This document shows positions 1-8,218 of a stretch of DNA of 64,000 nucleotides, piece by piece. Source of the DNA: Thiodiazotropha sp040793985 (lineage in GTDB: Bacteria; Pseudomonadota; Gammaproteobacteria; Chromatiales; Chromatiaceae); the NCBI GenBank assembly GCA_040793985.1, contig JBFNJI010000001.1:132817-196816 (forward strand), in the 5' to 3' direction. The translations under genes and the position numbers were made by a program. Position 1 is the stretch's first letter, and each line of letters starts with the position of its first letter. The notes below the pieces were generated by a model. It worked only from the letters and a program-made list of their open reading frames with translations. It made no database searches and was not told the origin of the DNA.

Positions 1-135
1 GTCGCACAGCGCTACGGTCAGCCGGTAACCACACACCCCAGCATAGGTGAACCGCCGATCACGCGTTGGGACTACAGCAACTACTCGGTCTTCTTTGAAT
101 ACGACCTCGTGCTGACGTCGGTGGTGCATCGCTAA
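1..135 (+). CDS. C-terminal fragment of a hypothetical protein
   Basis: Frame 1 is open from the window edge to a TAA at 133-135 and gives 44 residues. The end contains the segment ITRWDYSNYSVFFEYD followed by LTSVVHR. Short proteins that end with an aromatic-rich 'RW-Y-x(4-5)-V-F/Y-FE' strand are common in gammaproteobacteria and are usually annotated as hypothetical; I recognise the style, not a function. The start lies outside the window, so length, signal peptide and domain content cannot be judged. Confidence 0.55.
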   Translation, partial: VAQRYGQPVTTHPSIGEPPITRWDYSNYSVFFEYDLVLTSVVHR

Positions 136-170
136 AGGTCTTCCGTCTTCTCACTTCCCAGCCATTTCAC

Positions 171-188
171 GGTGCGGCAAGCCGCACC
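171..188. repeat. REP-like palindrome in the 136-391 intergenic stretch
   Basis: The 18 bases GGTGCGGCAAGCCGCACC form a perfect 8-bp stem around a 2-base centre and are followed by CTACGCC. A degenerate partner with GGTA-CGGC and GCCG-CTACC arms lies at about 210-233. Paired GC-rich palindromes of this kind are typical of REP elements dispersed between proteobacterial genes. The rest of the 136-391 interval shows no other gene; it should hold the promoter of the gene at 392. Confidence 0.5.
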
Positions 189-391
189 CTACGCCTGAAA
201 AGCTGTCGGGTACGGCTTGGCATGCCGCTACCGTCCGAACCAATCCCCTATCGTTAGGATTCACATTGGCCACTTCCTGCTTCCCCGGAGCCGGTCATGA
301 AGGGAGATATCAACAGGCGCAGCTATTCTTGACAATTTTACTCAGTTATTTATACTGCGCTGCATTAAGTCAATCGATCAGGTAGTACTTC

Positions 392-1498
392 ATGACTGAT
401 ACCATGACCTCCCAAGAGCTGATGCACTCGATTATTCAGCGTATCGCAACCGGCCCGGAGTTGAGCAAGGACATCTCCCTTGAGGAGGCGAGCGCAGGCA
501 TGTCAGCCATACTCAGGGGTGAGATCGACGAGGTTCAGGCAGCCATCTTCCTCATAGCGCTGCGCATGAAAAGGGAGACCGATGACGAGAACAAAGGCGC
601 CCTGGACGCAATCCTGAAAATATCACAGAGTCGTGAACTCGCAGTAGACCAGCTGATCTCACTTGCCGACCCCTATGACGGTGTCAACCGCAACCTATCG
701 ATCGCACCCTTCATACCCGCGGTCCTGGCAGCCTGCGGCCTGCCCTGTGTAAGCCATGGTCTCGATGCGGTGGGACCGAAATTTGGAGTCACCCACCGCC
801 ATGTCTTGCAGGAAGCCGGCATCGATGTGGATATCGATCTCGAACGGGCGGCGTCGCGGATAGAAGATCCGGAATTGGGATGGGCCTACGTGGATCAGCG
901 TACCTTCTGCCCGGGTCTCCACGACCTGACTGAATTGAGGCGGAAGATCATAAAGCGCCAGCTCCTGACCACGGTTGAGGTATTGGCTAAACCCCTTGTC
1001 GCCAGGGAGAAGACCCACCTGGTGACCGGCTATGTACACAAGCCCTATCCTGCGAAATACGCTTCACTGGCCCGTTTCGCCGGATTCGAAGGCTGTTTGC
1101 TGGTTCGCGGTATCGAGGGAGGGGTAATACCATCCCTGAGACAACAGGGGCTGGTCTACCGCTACGACAATCTCGGAGCGGAGGAAGCGGTCGAAATCTC
1201 CCCCGGAAATCTTGGCATAGAACAAGCCGTGAGGGCCGTGCCGCTTCCAGACGACGACAGACTTACAACCAATGGTGATGAGGTCGCACGGATCAAGGAT
1301 GTCAAGGCCGCCGCCGGCGCAGCTGCAGCTATCGGCACCAGAGCGCTTCAGGGTGAAAAAGGTCCAGCCTACGACTCATTGGTCTACAGCTGCGCACTGA
1401 TCCTCTGGCATGCCGGGAGTTCTACAACAATCGAATCCGCTGCGGAGAAGGTTCGCCAGGTGCTTGACTCGGGTCTGGCCCGTCAGCGAATCAGGTAA
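392..1498 (+). CDS. TrpD2/YbiB-like protein of the anthranilate phosphoribosyltransferase fold
   Basis: This 368-residue protein has the glycosyltransferase family 3 layout: a helical N-terminal domain (about 1-80, including EEASAGMSAILRGEIDEVQ) and a larger phosphoribosyltransferase-type domain. The glycine-rich PRPP loop of true TrpD (GTGGD) is replaced by DPYDGVNRN near residue 95, and the usual substrate residues are not obvious. That pattern fits the TrpD2 group, whose E. coli member YbiB binds nucleic acid rather than making tryptophan precursors. The Rieske ferredoxin gene begins 6 bases after the stop, so the two are probably co-transcribed. I would not call it trpD, since no other trp gene is near. 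An internal ATG at 404 is a possible alternative start. Confidence 0.7.
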   Translation: MTDTMTSQELMHSIIQRIATGPELSKDISLEEASAGMSAILRGEIDEVQAAIFLIALRMKRETDDENKGALDAILKISQSRELAVDQLISLADPYDGVNRNLSIAPFIPAVLAACGLPCVSHGLDAVGPKFGVTHRHVLQEAGIDVDIDLERAASRIEDPELGWAYVDQRTFCPGLHDLTELRRKIIKRQLLTTVEVLAKPLVAREKTHLVTGYVHKPYPAKYASLARFAGFEGCLLVRGIEGGVIPSLRQQGLVYRYDNLGAEEAVEISPGNLGIEQAVRAVPLPDDDRLTTNGDEVARIKDVKAAAGAAAAIGTRALQGEKGPAYDSLVYSCALILWHAGSSTTIESAAEKVRQVLDSGLARQRIR

Positions 1499-1504
1499 CG
1501 GGCC

Positions 1505-1825
1505 ATGGCCGCATGGATTGAGGTTGCGCACAGCACTGAACTGCCTCCCGGCACGATGAAGCGGATCGACCTGGCTGGCCGGCGTTATCTGCTTGTCAAC
1601 GCCGAAGGTGAGATATATGCCATCGATGATCTCTGCAGCCATGAAGAGGTCTCCCTCTATCTCGGCTGCATCGAGGGCGATGCCATTAAGTGCTCCCTGC
1701 ATGGCAGTCGCTTCAGCCTGAAAAGCGGTGAACCCCTGGATGAACCGGCGACGGAACCGATCAATACCTATCCCGTTGAAATCAACGCTGAACGCATCTA
1801 CATGCTTGCTGAAACACCCGACTAG
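1505..1825 (+). CDS. Rieske-type [2Fe-2S] ferredoxin
   Basis: The 106-residue protein carries the two Rieske cluster motifs, CSH near residue 43 and CSLH near residue 62, which supply two Cys and two His ligands. The spacing between them is short, as in soluble Rieske ferredoxins of the NirD/BphF type rather than the membrane-bound bc1 protein. There is no signal peptide or membrane segment, so it should be cytoplasmic. It would act as a one-electron carrier for an oxygenase, reductase or other redox enzyme; no partner enzyme is next to it. It follows the TrpD2-like gene by only 6 bases. Its substrate system cannot be told from sequence alone. Confidence 0.85.
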   Translation: MAAWIEVAHSTELPPGTMKRIDLAGRRYLLVNAEGEIYAIDDLCSHEEVSLYLGCIEGDAIKCSLHGSRFSLKSGEPLDEPATEPINTYPVEINAERIYMLAETPD

Positions 1826-1836
1826 GAGCTGATAAG

Positions 1837-1850
1837 ATGATCTAGGTCAA
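1837..1850. promoter_or_regulatory. Degenerate FNR/ANR-like site
   Basis: ATGATCTAGGTCAA resembles the FNR consensus TTGAT-N4-ATCAA with one mismatch in each half. It has the same central CTAG as the perfect site at 12089-12102. It lies about 130 bases before the short membrane peptide at 1979. Two mismatches make it a weak candidate. Confidence 0.3.
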
Positions 1851-1978
1851 AAATAGTTTGCTTCCTAGACTAGCGAACCTAGGGTAATTACTATATATTC
1901 CCCCCCACTAACAAGAAAACCGTCCGTTAGGACACTACAATTTCACCACCAAAGCTAAATTTCCGGGGGACATGTCCG

Positions 1979-2116
1979 GTGAAATATCTGTTCGTATTGG
2001 TAATCGCTTTCTGCTTAACCCTGGTTTGGCAAACATCCAATGTCGCCAAACGCACCCCCAACCTGCAGAGTTTCGAGCAGGAACAGGTCATAATAAAGGC
2101 ACCGCAAGCGACCTGA
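1979..2116 (+). CDS. Short membrane or secreted peptide (45 aa)
   Basis: A GTG start preceded by GGGGGA opens a 45-residue reading frame that begins KYLFVLVIAFCLTLVW and continues with a polar tail ending in APQAT. The first 18 residues form one hydrophobic helix after a lysine, as in a signal peptide or single-pass anchor; the tail contains QSFEQEQ. An overlapping 87-residue frame at 1972-2235 has no such organisation and is less likely. I do not recognise the family. The stretch from 1826 to the ccmA start holds only this frame and the dyads described separately. Confidence 0.4.
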   Translation: MKYLFVLVIAFCLTLVWQTSNVAKRTPNLQSFEQEQVIIKAPQAT

Positions 2117-2285
2117 AGACAAAACCACCTTTGTTATCAGAGAAAATCACTGACACATACCTGCCGACTCTTTCAGTAAATAATAAGAAACTGAATAATA
2201 CCTTAGATAGACACCATTTCGTGACAGACCGCTGATTTTGATCAGCGCCTGCTCATCGCGACTGAACCGAATTCAGTGTCTAATT

Positions 2286-2323
2286 GTCATAAATGGGAAT
2301 ATTTTCCCATATTTGATTATGAC
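2286..2323. promoter_or_regulatory. Nested dyad upstream of the ccm operon
   Basis: Two inverted repeats sit one inside the other: outer arms GTCATAA (2286-2292) and TTATGAC (2317-2323), inner arms ATGGGAA (2293-2299) and TTCCCAT (2304-2310) around a TATT centre. The element lies about 160 bases before the ccmA GTG start. It could be an operator for a dimeric regulator or a hairpin in a leader. No run of T follows either strand closely, which argues against a simple terminator. Confidence 0.4.
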
Positions 2324-2480
2324 TTCCCGAGACTCGATGAGACAAATCGCCAACCTTCAAAATGGCTTTCAAATTATGCTGTTACCTGGGAGTGAGATCG
2401 GGTAAGGTTGTGAACTTTTCAGAGACCCTGAGCATTACATAGTTAGACAAAACGACCATTCCGATAAAGAAAGGCATAGT

Positions 2481-3134
2481 GTGACCAGCTTATCTTCATC
2501 TGCATCAGCCTCTACCTACGAAGCCCGCTCGTTACTCTGCATTAGAGACGATCGTGTTTTGTTTGAGGAGCTGAGCTTCAGCATCAATCCTGGCCAGGCG
2601 TTGGTTTTGGAGGGCCGCAACGGCAGCGGCAAAACCTCATTGCTACGCATACTCTGCGGTATACGCCTGCCGGAATCGGGTGAACTGTTGTGGGAAGGCG
2701 AGGACATCTTCAAACTGGGGCCTGAATTTCACGAGCACATAGCCTATCTAGGCCACAAGGACGGCTCCAAACTCGACCTCACACCCTTGGAGAATCTGCG
2801 GATCGCCCGCGGCCTCGGCAAAGCCAGGGAGCACATAGATCTGGATGAGGCCCTGGATCAGGTCGGTCTGTACGGCTTCGAGGATATTCCGACACGCAAC
2901 CTCTCAGCGGGCCAGCAACGGCGCCTTGCGATTGCACGACTGTTGGTTACCGATGCGAAACTCTGGATACTGGATGAGCCCTTTACCTCCCTCGACCGCA
3001 AAGGCATTGAGCATATGGAACGCCTTTTCGAGGGGCATCTTAACCGTGGAGGCATGGCAGCCATGACCACCCACCACCGGATCGGCTTCAAGGATGAAAT
3101 TCAACTGGTACGAATCAATCTGTCGGAACGATGA
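2481..3134 (+). CDS. ccmA: Heme exporter ATP-binding protein CcmA
   Basis: A 217-residue ABC ATPase with Walker A GRNGSGKTS at 45-53, the signature LSAGQQRR near 140 and Walker B LWILDEP near 160. It is the energising subunit of the CcmABCD complex, which releases heme-loaded CcmE during system I cytochrome c maturation at the inner membrane. The start is GTG, preceded by GAAAGG. It is the first gene of a nine-gene ccm operon and its end overlaps ccmB by 4 bases. Length and motifs are normal for the family, and context makes the assignment secure. Confidence 0.97.
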   Translation: MTSLSSSASASTYEARSLLCIRDDRVLFEELSFSINPGQALVLEGRNGSGKTSLLRILCGIRLPESGELLWEGEDIFKLGPEFHEHIAYLGHKDGSKLDLTPLENLRIARGLGKAREHIDLDEALDQVGLYGFEDIPTRNLSAGQQRRLAIARLLVTDAKLWILDEPFTSLDRKGIEHMERLFEGHLNRGGMAAMTTHHRIGFKDEIQLVRINLSER

Positions 3135-3814
3135 GCACTCTCTCACTCACAAGCGCTTTTAGCCTGCTGCTGAAAAGGGATTTGGTTCTCGCTTACCGCC
3201 GCCGTGCGGAGCTGGTGAACCCGATGCTCTTTTTTGTCCTGGTAACTGCCATGTTCCCGTTGGGCATAGGCAATGATCCCAAGCTTATCGAGGCGGTCGG
3301 TCCAGGGGTGGTCTGGGTGGCGGCCCTGCTTGCCGCCCTGCTCTCTCTCGATAGCATGTTCCGTTCCGATTTTGATGACGGCTCATTGGAACAGTTTATG
3401 CTGAGTGCCCACCCGGTCTCTATTCTGGTATTGGCGAAGATCCTGGCCCATTGGCTGGTCACCGGCCTCCCTCTTTTCATCATAGCACCCCTGCTCGCGG
3501 TGTTGTTGAACATACCCGCTTCCGCGATTCCCACTCTGATGCTGACCCTAATCCTGGGTACCCCTGTGCTCAGCCTTATCGGTTCCGTCGGTGTTGCCCT
3601 GACCGTGGGACTGCGTCGTGGCGGCGTGATCCTTTCACTGCTGGTGCTGCCCCTCTATGTGCCGGTCTTGATCTTTGCAACGGATGCTGTCAAAACTGCA
3701 ATCGTCGGCATACCGACAACAGCCCAGTTGTCCATATTGTCCGCCATGCTGGTGGGCTCCCTGGTACTGGCCCCAGTGGCTACGGCCGCATCATTGAGAA
3801 TCAGTTTGAGTTGA
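3131..3814 (+). CDS. ccmB: Heme exporter membrane protein CcmB
   Basis: A 227-residue integral membrane protein with about six hydrophobic segments. It begins with a short cytoplasmic stretch containing LKRDLVLAYRRRAELVNP, which is typical of CcmB. It forms the transmembrane channel partner of CcmA. The start codon overlaps the ccmA stop (ATGA) and the stop lies directly before the ccmC start. Nothing is missing compared with the family. Confidence 0.96.
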   Translation: MSTLSLTSAFSLLLKRDLVLAYRRRAELVNPMLFFVLVTAMFPLGIGNDPKLIEAVGPGVVWVAALLAALLSLDSMFRSDFDDGSLEQFMLSAHPVSILVLAKILAHWLVTGLPLFIIAPLLAVLLNIPASAIPTLMLTLILGTPVLSLIGSVGVALTVGLRRGGVILSLLVLPLYVPVLIFATDAVKTAIVGIPTTAQLSILSAMLVGSLVLAPVATAASLRISLS

Positions 3815-3815
3815 T

Positions 3816-4562
3816 ATGATCATTCGCTTCTTTCATCAAATGGGTTCACCACGCTACTTCTACAATGTAGCGGGAAAACTAATCCCCTGGTTCATGACCA
3901 GTTTTCTCATCACCCTGGTATTGGGCCTCTACTATGGGCTCTTCGTCGCCCCCCCCGACTATCAACAGGGTGAGAGCTATCGCATCATGTATATTCATGT
4001 GCCTTCAGCCTGGATGTCGATGTTCATCTATGTGGTGATGGCGGTCTCCGGCCTAATCAGCCTTGTTTGGCGCATAAAAATGACGGAGATTGTTGTAATC
4101 AGCAGTGCGACAGTCGGGGCCTCGTTCACATTTTTGGCCCTGGCCACCGGCTCCCTGTGGGGCAAGCCGATGTGGGGAACCTGGTGGGTGTGGGATGCGC
4201 GGCTGACTTCTGAATTGTTGTTGCTGTTCCTCTATCTCGGCATCATCGCGCTGCATAGCGCCATCGAGGACAAGCGGGTTGCGGCTCGAGCCGTCTCAAT
4301 CCTGGCCCTGGTCGGGGTAGTCAACATCCCTGTCATTCACTACTCGGTTGAGTGGTGGAATACCCTGCATCAGCCCGCATCGATTACCAAATTCGACAAG
4401 CCCTCAATGGATATGAGCATGTTGATTCCGCTGCTCACCATGGCGATCTCGTTTAAACTTTACTATGGCGCTGTGGTCTTAATGCGCGCGCGCGCGGAAA
4501 TCGTCGAGCGTGAACGCAATTCTCGCTGGGTCCAGGAACTGGTTGAAGGAGAGGCAAAATGA
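3816..4562 (+). CDS. ccmC: Heme transporter CcmC
   Basis: A 248-residue protein with six predicted membrane helices and the tryptophan-rich periplasmic motif GTWWVWDARLTS at about residues 118-130, which presents heme to CcmE. The flanking His residues expected in CcmC are seen in YIHVPSAW near residue 60 and in the HYSVEWWNTLHQP segment near 175. A run of eight C (3949-3956) and a GC dinucleotide run near 4484-4497 lie inside the gene, but the frame is intact. It overlaps ccmD by 4 bases. Confidence 0.97.
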   Translation: MIIRFFHQMGSPRYFYNVAGKLIPWFMTSFLITLVLGLYYGLFVAPPDYQQGESYRIMYIHVPSAWMSMFIYVVMAVSGLISLVWRIKMTEIVVISSATVGASFTFLALATGSLWGKPMWGTWWVWDARLTSELLLLFLYLGIIALHSAIEDKRVAARAVSILALVGVVNIPVIHYSVEWWNTLHQPASITKFDKPSMDMSMLIPLLTMAISFKLYYGAVVLMRARAEIVERERNSRWVQELVEGEAK

Positions 4563-4726
4563 GCGAATTTTTCGCCATGGGCGGATATGCGGTCTACGTC
4601 TGGCCCTCCTTTCTTCTGGCACTGATCATCCTGGTAGCCAATGTTGTTGCCCCCATACGACAACGCAAGAGAGTATTAACCGATATCGCCCGAAAACTAC
4701 GTCGGGCCAGGAAAGAACAGAGATGA
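4559..4726 (+). CDS. ccmD: Heme exporter accessory protein CcmD
   Basis: This 55-residue frame starts at the ATG that overlaps the ccmC stop and ends at a TGA that overlaps the ccmE start. It has one hydrophobic helix (about 14-32), preceded by MGGYAVYVWPSF and followed by a strongly basic tail (RQRKR ... RRARKEQR). This is the CcmD pattern: a small single-pass protein that holds CcmE with CcmC and CcmAB. The size, the positive cytoplasmic tail and the position between ccmC and ccmE make the call firm, though the gene is small enough to be missed. Confidence 0.95.
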   Translation: MSEFFAMGGYAVYVWPSFLLALIILVANVVAPIRQRKRVLTDIARKLRRARKEQR

Positions 4727-5184
4727 ACCCCATACGCAAGAAACGACTCACCCTCATCGGCCTGATGGTTGCCGGAATCGCTGTGGCCACCTGGCTGGCC
4801 CTCAACGCATTCGACGAGAATCTGATGTTCTTCTTCTCCCCCTCGGAGGTGGCCGAGGGCAAAGCGCCCACTGCACACCCGTTTCGCATCGGCGGCCTGG
4901 TCGAGGCCGAGAGCGTGAAGCGTAAACCAGACGGCCTGACCACCGCATTCTCGATTACCGATAATGCCGAGGCGGTCACCGTGGAGTATACGGGCATACT
5001 CCCCGATCTGTTCCGCGAAGGCCAGGGTATTGTCGCCATGGGACAGTTGAACGAGTCGGGCATCTTCATAGCCAGCGAGGTACTCGCTAAACATGATGAA
5101 AACTATATGCCACCCGAGGTTGCGGCTTCTCTGAAGACCGCACATGACGAAGGGGTGAAAAACATGCAGTCGAGAGTCCAATGA
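4723..5184 (+). CDS. ccmE: Periplasmic heme chaperone CcmE
   Basis: A 153-residue protein with an N-terminal membrane anchor (about 9-27) and an OB-fold periplasmic domain. The heme-binding HDENY motif places the covalent heme histidine at residue 124 and the conserved tyrosine at 128, which corresponds to His130/Tyr134 of E. coli CcmE. I chose the ATG at 4723, which overlaps the ccmD stop, over an upstream in-frame ATG inside ccmC. It accepts heme from CcmC and hands it to CcmF. Confidence 0.97.
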   Translation: MNPIRKKRLTLIGLMVAGIAVATWLALNAFDENLMFFFSPSEVAEGKAPTAHPFRIGGLVEAESVKRKPDGLTTAFSITDNAEAVTVEYTGILPDLFREGQGIVAMGQLNESGIFIASEVLAKHDENYMPPEVAASLKTAHDEGVKNMQSRVQ

Positions 5185-7181
5185 TCCCTGAGCTCGGCCA
5201 CTTCGCATTGATACTCGCCCTCTGCCTGGCGGTCATCCAGGCAGTTGTGCCCCTGATCGGTTCCTATACCCGCACTGCCTCGTGGATGGCGGCATCGCGC
5301 TCGCTGGCCTGGGGACAGTTCGTGTTCCTGGGTATTTCGCTGATCATTCTCACCAACGCCTTCCTGAGCAACGACTTTTCAGTGATCTACGTAGCCCAGC
5401 ACGGCAACACCAAGCTGCCCGAAATCTACAAGATATCCGCTGTTTGGGGGGCCCACGAAGGCTCACTCCTGCTTTGGGCCTTCATGCTCGCCAGTTGGAG
5501 TGTTGCGATTGCTGTCTTCAGCCGGAACCTGCCCCTGGAGATGGTATCCCGGGTGCTCTCGGTGATGGGTATGATCAGCATCGGCTTTCTGCTTTTCATG
5601 CTGTTGACCTCCAACCCCTTCGACAGGACCTTTCCCGCACCTCCGGAAGGTGGTGAGTTGAATCCCATGCTCCAGGATCCAGGCCTGGCGATCCATCCCC
5701 CCATGCTCTACATGGGTTATGTGGGTTTTTCCGTGGCCTTTGCCTTTGCCATCGCCGCCCTCTTGGGCGGACGGCTTGATGCTTCATGGGCACGCTGGTC
5801 GCGCCCCTGGACTACCGTTGCCTGGGTCTTTCTCACTCTGGGCATCGCCCTCGGAAGCTGGTGGGCCTACTACGAGCTGGGGTGGGGCGGATGGTGGTTC
5901 TGGGACCCGGTGGAAAACGCCTCTTTCATGCCCTGGCTGGTGGGTACCGCACTGATTCACTCCCTGGCGGTTACCGAAAAGCGCGGAGCATTCAAAAGCT
6001 GGACCGTGCTGCTGGCGATCTCCGCCTTCTCCCTGAGCCTGCTGGGTACCTTTCTGGTGCGTTCCGGGGTTCTCACCTCGGTCCACTCCTTTGCCTCCGA
6101 TCCTGCACGGGGTATCTTCATCCTCGCCTTTTTACTGGTCGTCATCGGCGGTTCCCTGTTCCTCTACACCTGGCGTGCCCCCTATATTTCCGGCGGTGGG
6201 CGCTTCGATCTGATATCCCGGGAGACCTTCCTCCTGGGCAACAACCTTTTGCTGTCGGTATTCGCGGCCCTGGTGCTCCTTGGCACCCTCGCGCCCCTCA
6301 TCTACGATGCCCTTGACCTGGGCAAGATATCCGTGGGCTTTCCCTGGTTTAACAAGATGTTCCTGCTCACAACCCCCTTTCTTGCCCTGCTCATGGGCAT
6401 GGGAACACTGGCGCGCTGGAAACATGCAGAGCCCTCCCAGCTGGTAGCGCAGCTACGGGTCGCCTTCATTATCAGTCTGCTGTTCGGCCTGCTCAGCCTG
6501 CTGCCCATGTTCTCCGCAGGAAACTGGCTGGTAGGACTCGGCATGGGATTGGCGATGTGGATTGCCACCTCTCATATCGGAAATCTTCGCGACCGGCTTA
6601 AGCACAAAAAGGGATTTTCCGGCTTCCTGCTCGACCTGAAGACCGGCGGACGCAGCTACTACGGCATGATCCTTGCCCATCTCGGCGTCGCGGTTTTCAT
6701 CGTCGGGGTTACCATGGTGAGCAACTACGGCATCGAACAGGATGTCCGTATGAGTCCTGGCGATTCGAGTGACATAGCTGGCTACAGTTTCTTGTTCGAG
6801 GGTGTCGAACGCACCCCTGGTCCCAACTACAACGCCCATCGCGGCCGTTTCCAGTTAAGCAGGGATGGAGAGCATCTAATCACCCTGGAACCGGAGAAGC
6901 GTACCTATTTCGTGCAGACCAAACCGATGACCGAAGCCGCCATCGACTGGGGTCTTACCCGTGACCTCTATGTCTCTCTCGGTGAACCGCTGGGCGGTGG
7001 TGATTGGAGTCTTCGACTCTATTACAAACCCTATGTACGCTGGATCTGGCTGGGTGGTCTGCTGATGGGTCTGGGTGGCATTCTTGCTGTCACCGACAGG
7101 CGCTACCGCACCGCGCGGGTAAAATCGTCTCAACGGGTCGATAGCGACAGTGCAGCTCCCGCGACCGCTCCAGGGAGTTAA
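5181..7181 (+). CDS. ccmF: Cytochrome c heme lyase subunit CcmF
   Basis: A 666-residue polytopic membrane protein of the heme-handling family. The tryptophan-rich motif GWGGWWFWDPVEN lies around residues 232-244, and a long periplasmic domain lies near the C-terminus before a last helix (about residues 615-635). CcmF joins heme from CcmE to the CxxCH motifs of apocytochromes. The start overlaps the ccmE stop by 4 bases. Length and topology are standard; no CcmF splitting is seen. Confidence 0.97.
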   Translation: MIPELGHFALILALCLAVIQAVVPLIGSYTRTASWMAASRSLAWGQFVFLGISLIILTNAFLSNDFSVIYVAQHGNTKLPEIYKISAVWGAHEGSLLLWAFMLASWSVAIAVFSRNLPLEMVSRVLSVMGMISIGFLLFMLLTSNPFDRTFPAPPEGGELNPMLQDPGLAIHPPMLYMGYVGFSVAFAFAIAALLGGRLDASWARWSRPWTTVAWVFLTLGIALGSWWAYYELGWGGWWFWDPVENASFMPWLVGTALIHSLAVTEKRGAFKSWTVLLAISAFSLSLLGTFLVRSGVLTSVHSFASDPARGIFILAFLLVVIGGSLFLYTWRAPYISGGGRFDLISRETFLLGNNLLLSVFAALVLLGTLAPLIYDALDLGKISVGFPWFNKMFLLTTPFLALLMGMGTLARWKHAEPSQLVAQLRVAFIISLLFGLLSLLPMFSAGNWLVGLGMGLAMWIATSHIGNLRDRLKHKKGFSGFLLDLKTGGRSYYGMILAHLGVAVFIVGVTMVSNYGIEQDVRMSPGDSSDIAGYSFLFEGVERTPGPNYNAHRGRFQLSRDGEHLITLEPEKRTYFVQTKPMTEAAIDWGLTRDLYVSLGEPLGGGDWSLRLYYKPYVRWIWLGGLLMGLGGILAVTDRRYRTARVKSSQRVDSDSAAPATAPGS

Positions 7182-7187
7182 CCTCTG

Positions 7188-7733
7188 ATGAATCGTTATC
7201 TACGCTACTCGATCCCACTCCTGATATTTATCCTCATCGCATCGTTTCTTGCCTGGGGTCTAAAGCGGGACTACAACCCGAGACATATCCCCTCCCCACT
7301 TATCGGTAAATCGATCCCTGAGTTTGTCCTCCCCACCGTGGAGAGTCCCGATACGATGGTAAAAGCGGCCGATCTTCAGGGTAAGGTCTATCTCCTCAAC
7401 GTGTGGGCGACCTGGTGTGTCTCCTGCCGTGCCGAACATGAGACCCTTGTCCACCTCTCGCGCTCAGGCAAAGTGGAGATCGTCGGTCTCAACTGGAAGG
7501 ACGAGCGGGATAAGGCACAGGCCTGGCTGAGCCAGCTCGGCGATCCATACAGCATCAATATTTTCGACAAGAAGGGACGTACCGCCATCGATCTTGGCGT
7601 GTATGGTGCGCCGGAGACCTTTCTGGTGGACAGCAAGGGAGTCATCCACTATAAACATGCTGGCCCGATGACGATGCAGCTGTTCAATGAAACACTGCTC
7701 CCCCTGATTGAAGACTTAAAGGGTAAGGGATAA
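7188..7733 (+). CDS. ccmG: Thiol:disulfide interchange protein CcmG/DsbE
   Basis: A 181-residue thioredoxin-like protein anchored by an N-terminal helix (about 8-24). The active site is WCVSC with Cys77 and Cys80. The family more usually has WCxxC with Pro or Glu in the middle, so VS is a mild variant. A cis-proline-like turn is seen at GAPETF near residue 141. It reduces disulfides in apocytochrome CxxCH motifs or in CcmH before heme attachment. It lies 6 bases after ccmF. Confidence 0.95.
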   Translation: MNRYLRYSIPLLIFILIASFLAWGLKRDYNPRHIPSPLIGKSIPEFVLPTVESPDTMVKAADLQGKVYLLNVWATWCVSCRAEHETLVHLSRSGKVEIVGLNWKDERDKAQAWLSQLGDPYSINIFDKKGRTAIDLGVYGAPETFLVDSKGVIHYKHAGPMTMQLFNETLLPLIEDLKGKG

Positions 7734-7738
7734 ACAAA

Positions 7739-8218
7739 GTGCGCCATCTCCTATTGACTCTGAGCCTGATATTCTACCTCCTGCCGGTTCATGCCGCGAC
7801 GCTAGCAGAGTATACATTCGATGATGCGAACAAGGCGGAGGATTTCCGCGACATCATCGAAGAGATGCGCTGCCTGGTCTGTCAGAATGAATCCCTTGCC
7901 GGATCCAATGCCGAACTCGCCATCGACCTGCGCAATGAAATCTACGATATGATGAAAAGCGGTCAGGAGAAGCAGGACATCATCAACTTCATGGTTGCTC
8001 GTTACGGCGACTTCGTTCTCTACAGTCCACCCCTTAAACCAACGACCTATCCGATATGGTTTGGTCCCCTGATTGTGTTCCTCATCGGCGGCGTTGTGCT
8101 TTTCCGCATACTGAGACGAAAGAATATCGCCAAGGAGATAGAACTCTCTGCAGATGAGGAGCAACGACTCAACAGCTTGTTAAACCAGTCGACTGACCAT
8201 AGAGACGCTGATAAATGA
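7739..8218 (+). CDS. ccmH: Cytochrome c maturation protein CcmH
   Basis: A 159-residue protein with a signal peptide (about 1-20), the redox motif RCLVCQ (Cys45 and Cys48) and a C-terminal membrane helix (about 103-121). This is the CcmH/CycL domain, which works with CcmG and CcmF in apocytochrome reduction. The start is GTG at 7739. Unlike E. coli, where CcmH is fused to the TPR part, the second part is a separate gene (ccmI) that overlaps the ccmH stop. Confidence 0.95.
   Translation: MRHLLLTLSLIFYLLPVHAATLAEYTFDDANKAEDFRDIIEEMRCLVCQNESLAGSNAELAIDLRNEIYDMMKSGQEKQDIINFMVARYGDFVLYSPPLKPTTYPIWFGPLIVFLIGGVVLFRILRRKNIAKEIELSADEEQRLNSLLNQSTDHRDADK

Noticed and set aside
1972..2235. An 87-codon frame overlapping the short peptide
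   Set aside because: Polar, without signal or domain, and its ATG has poorer support than the GTG frame with the hydrophobic start.
3949..3956. A run of eight C in ccmC as a phase-variation site
   Set aside because: The tract is shorter and CcmC is needed for all c-type cytochromes, so switching is unlikely.
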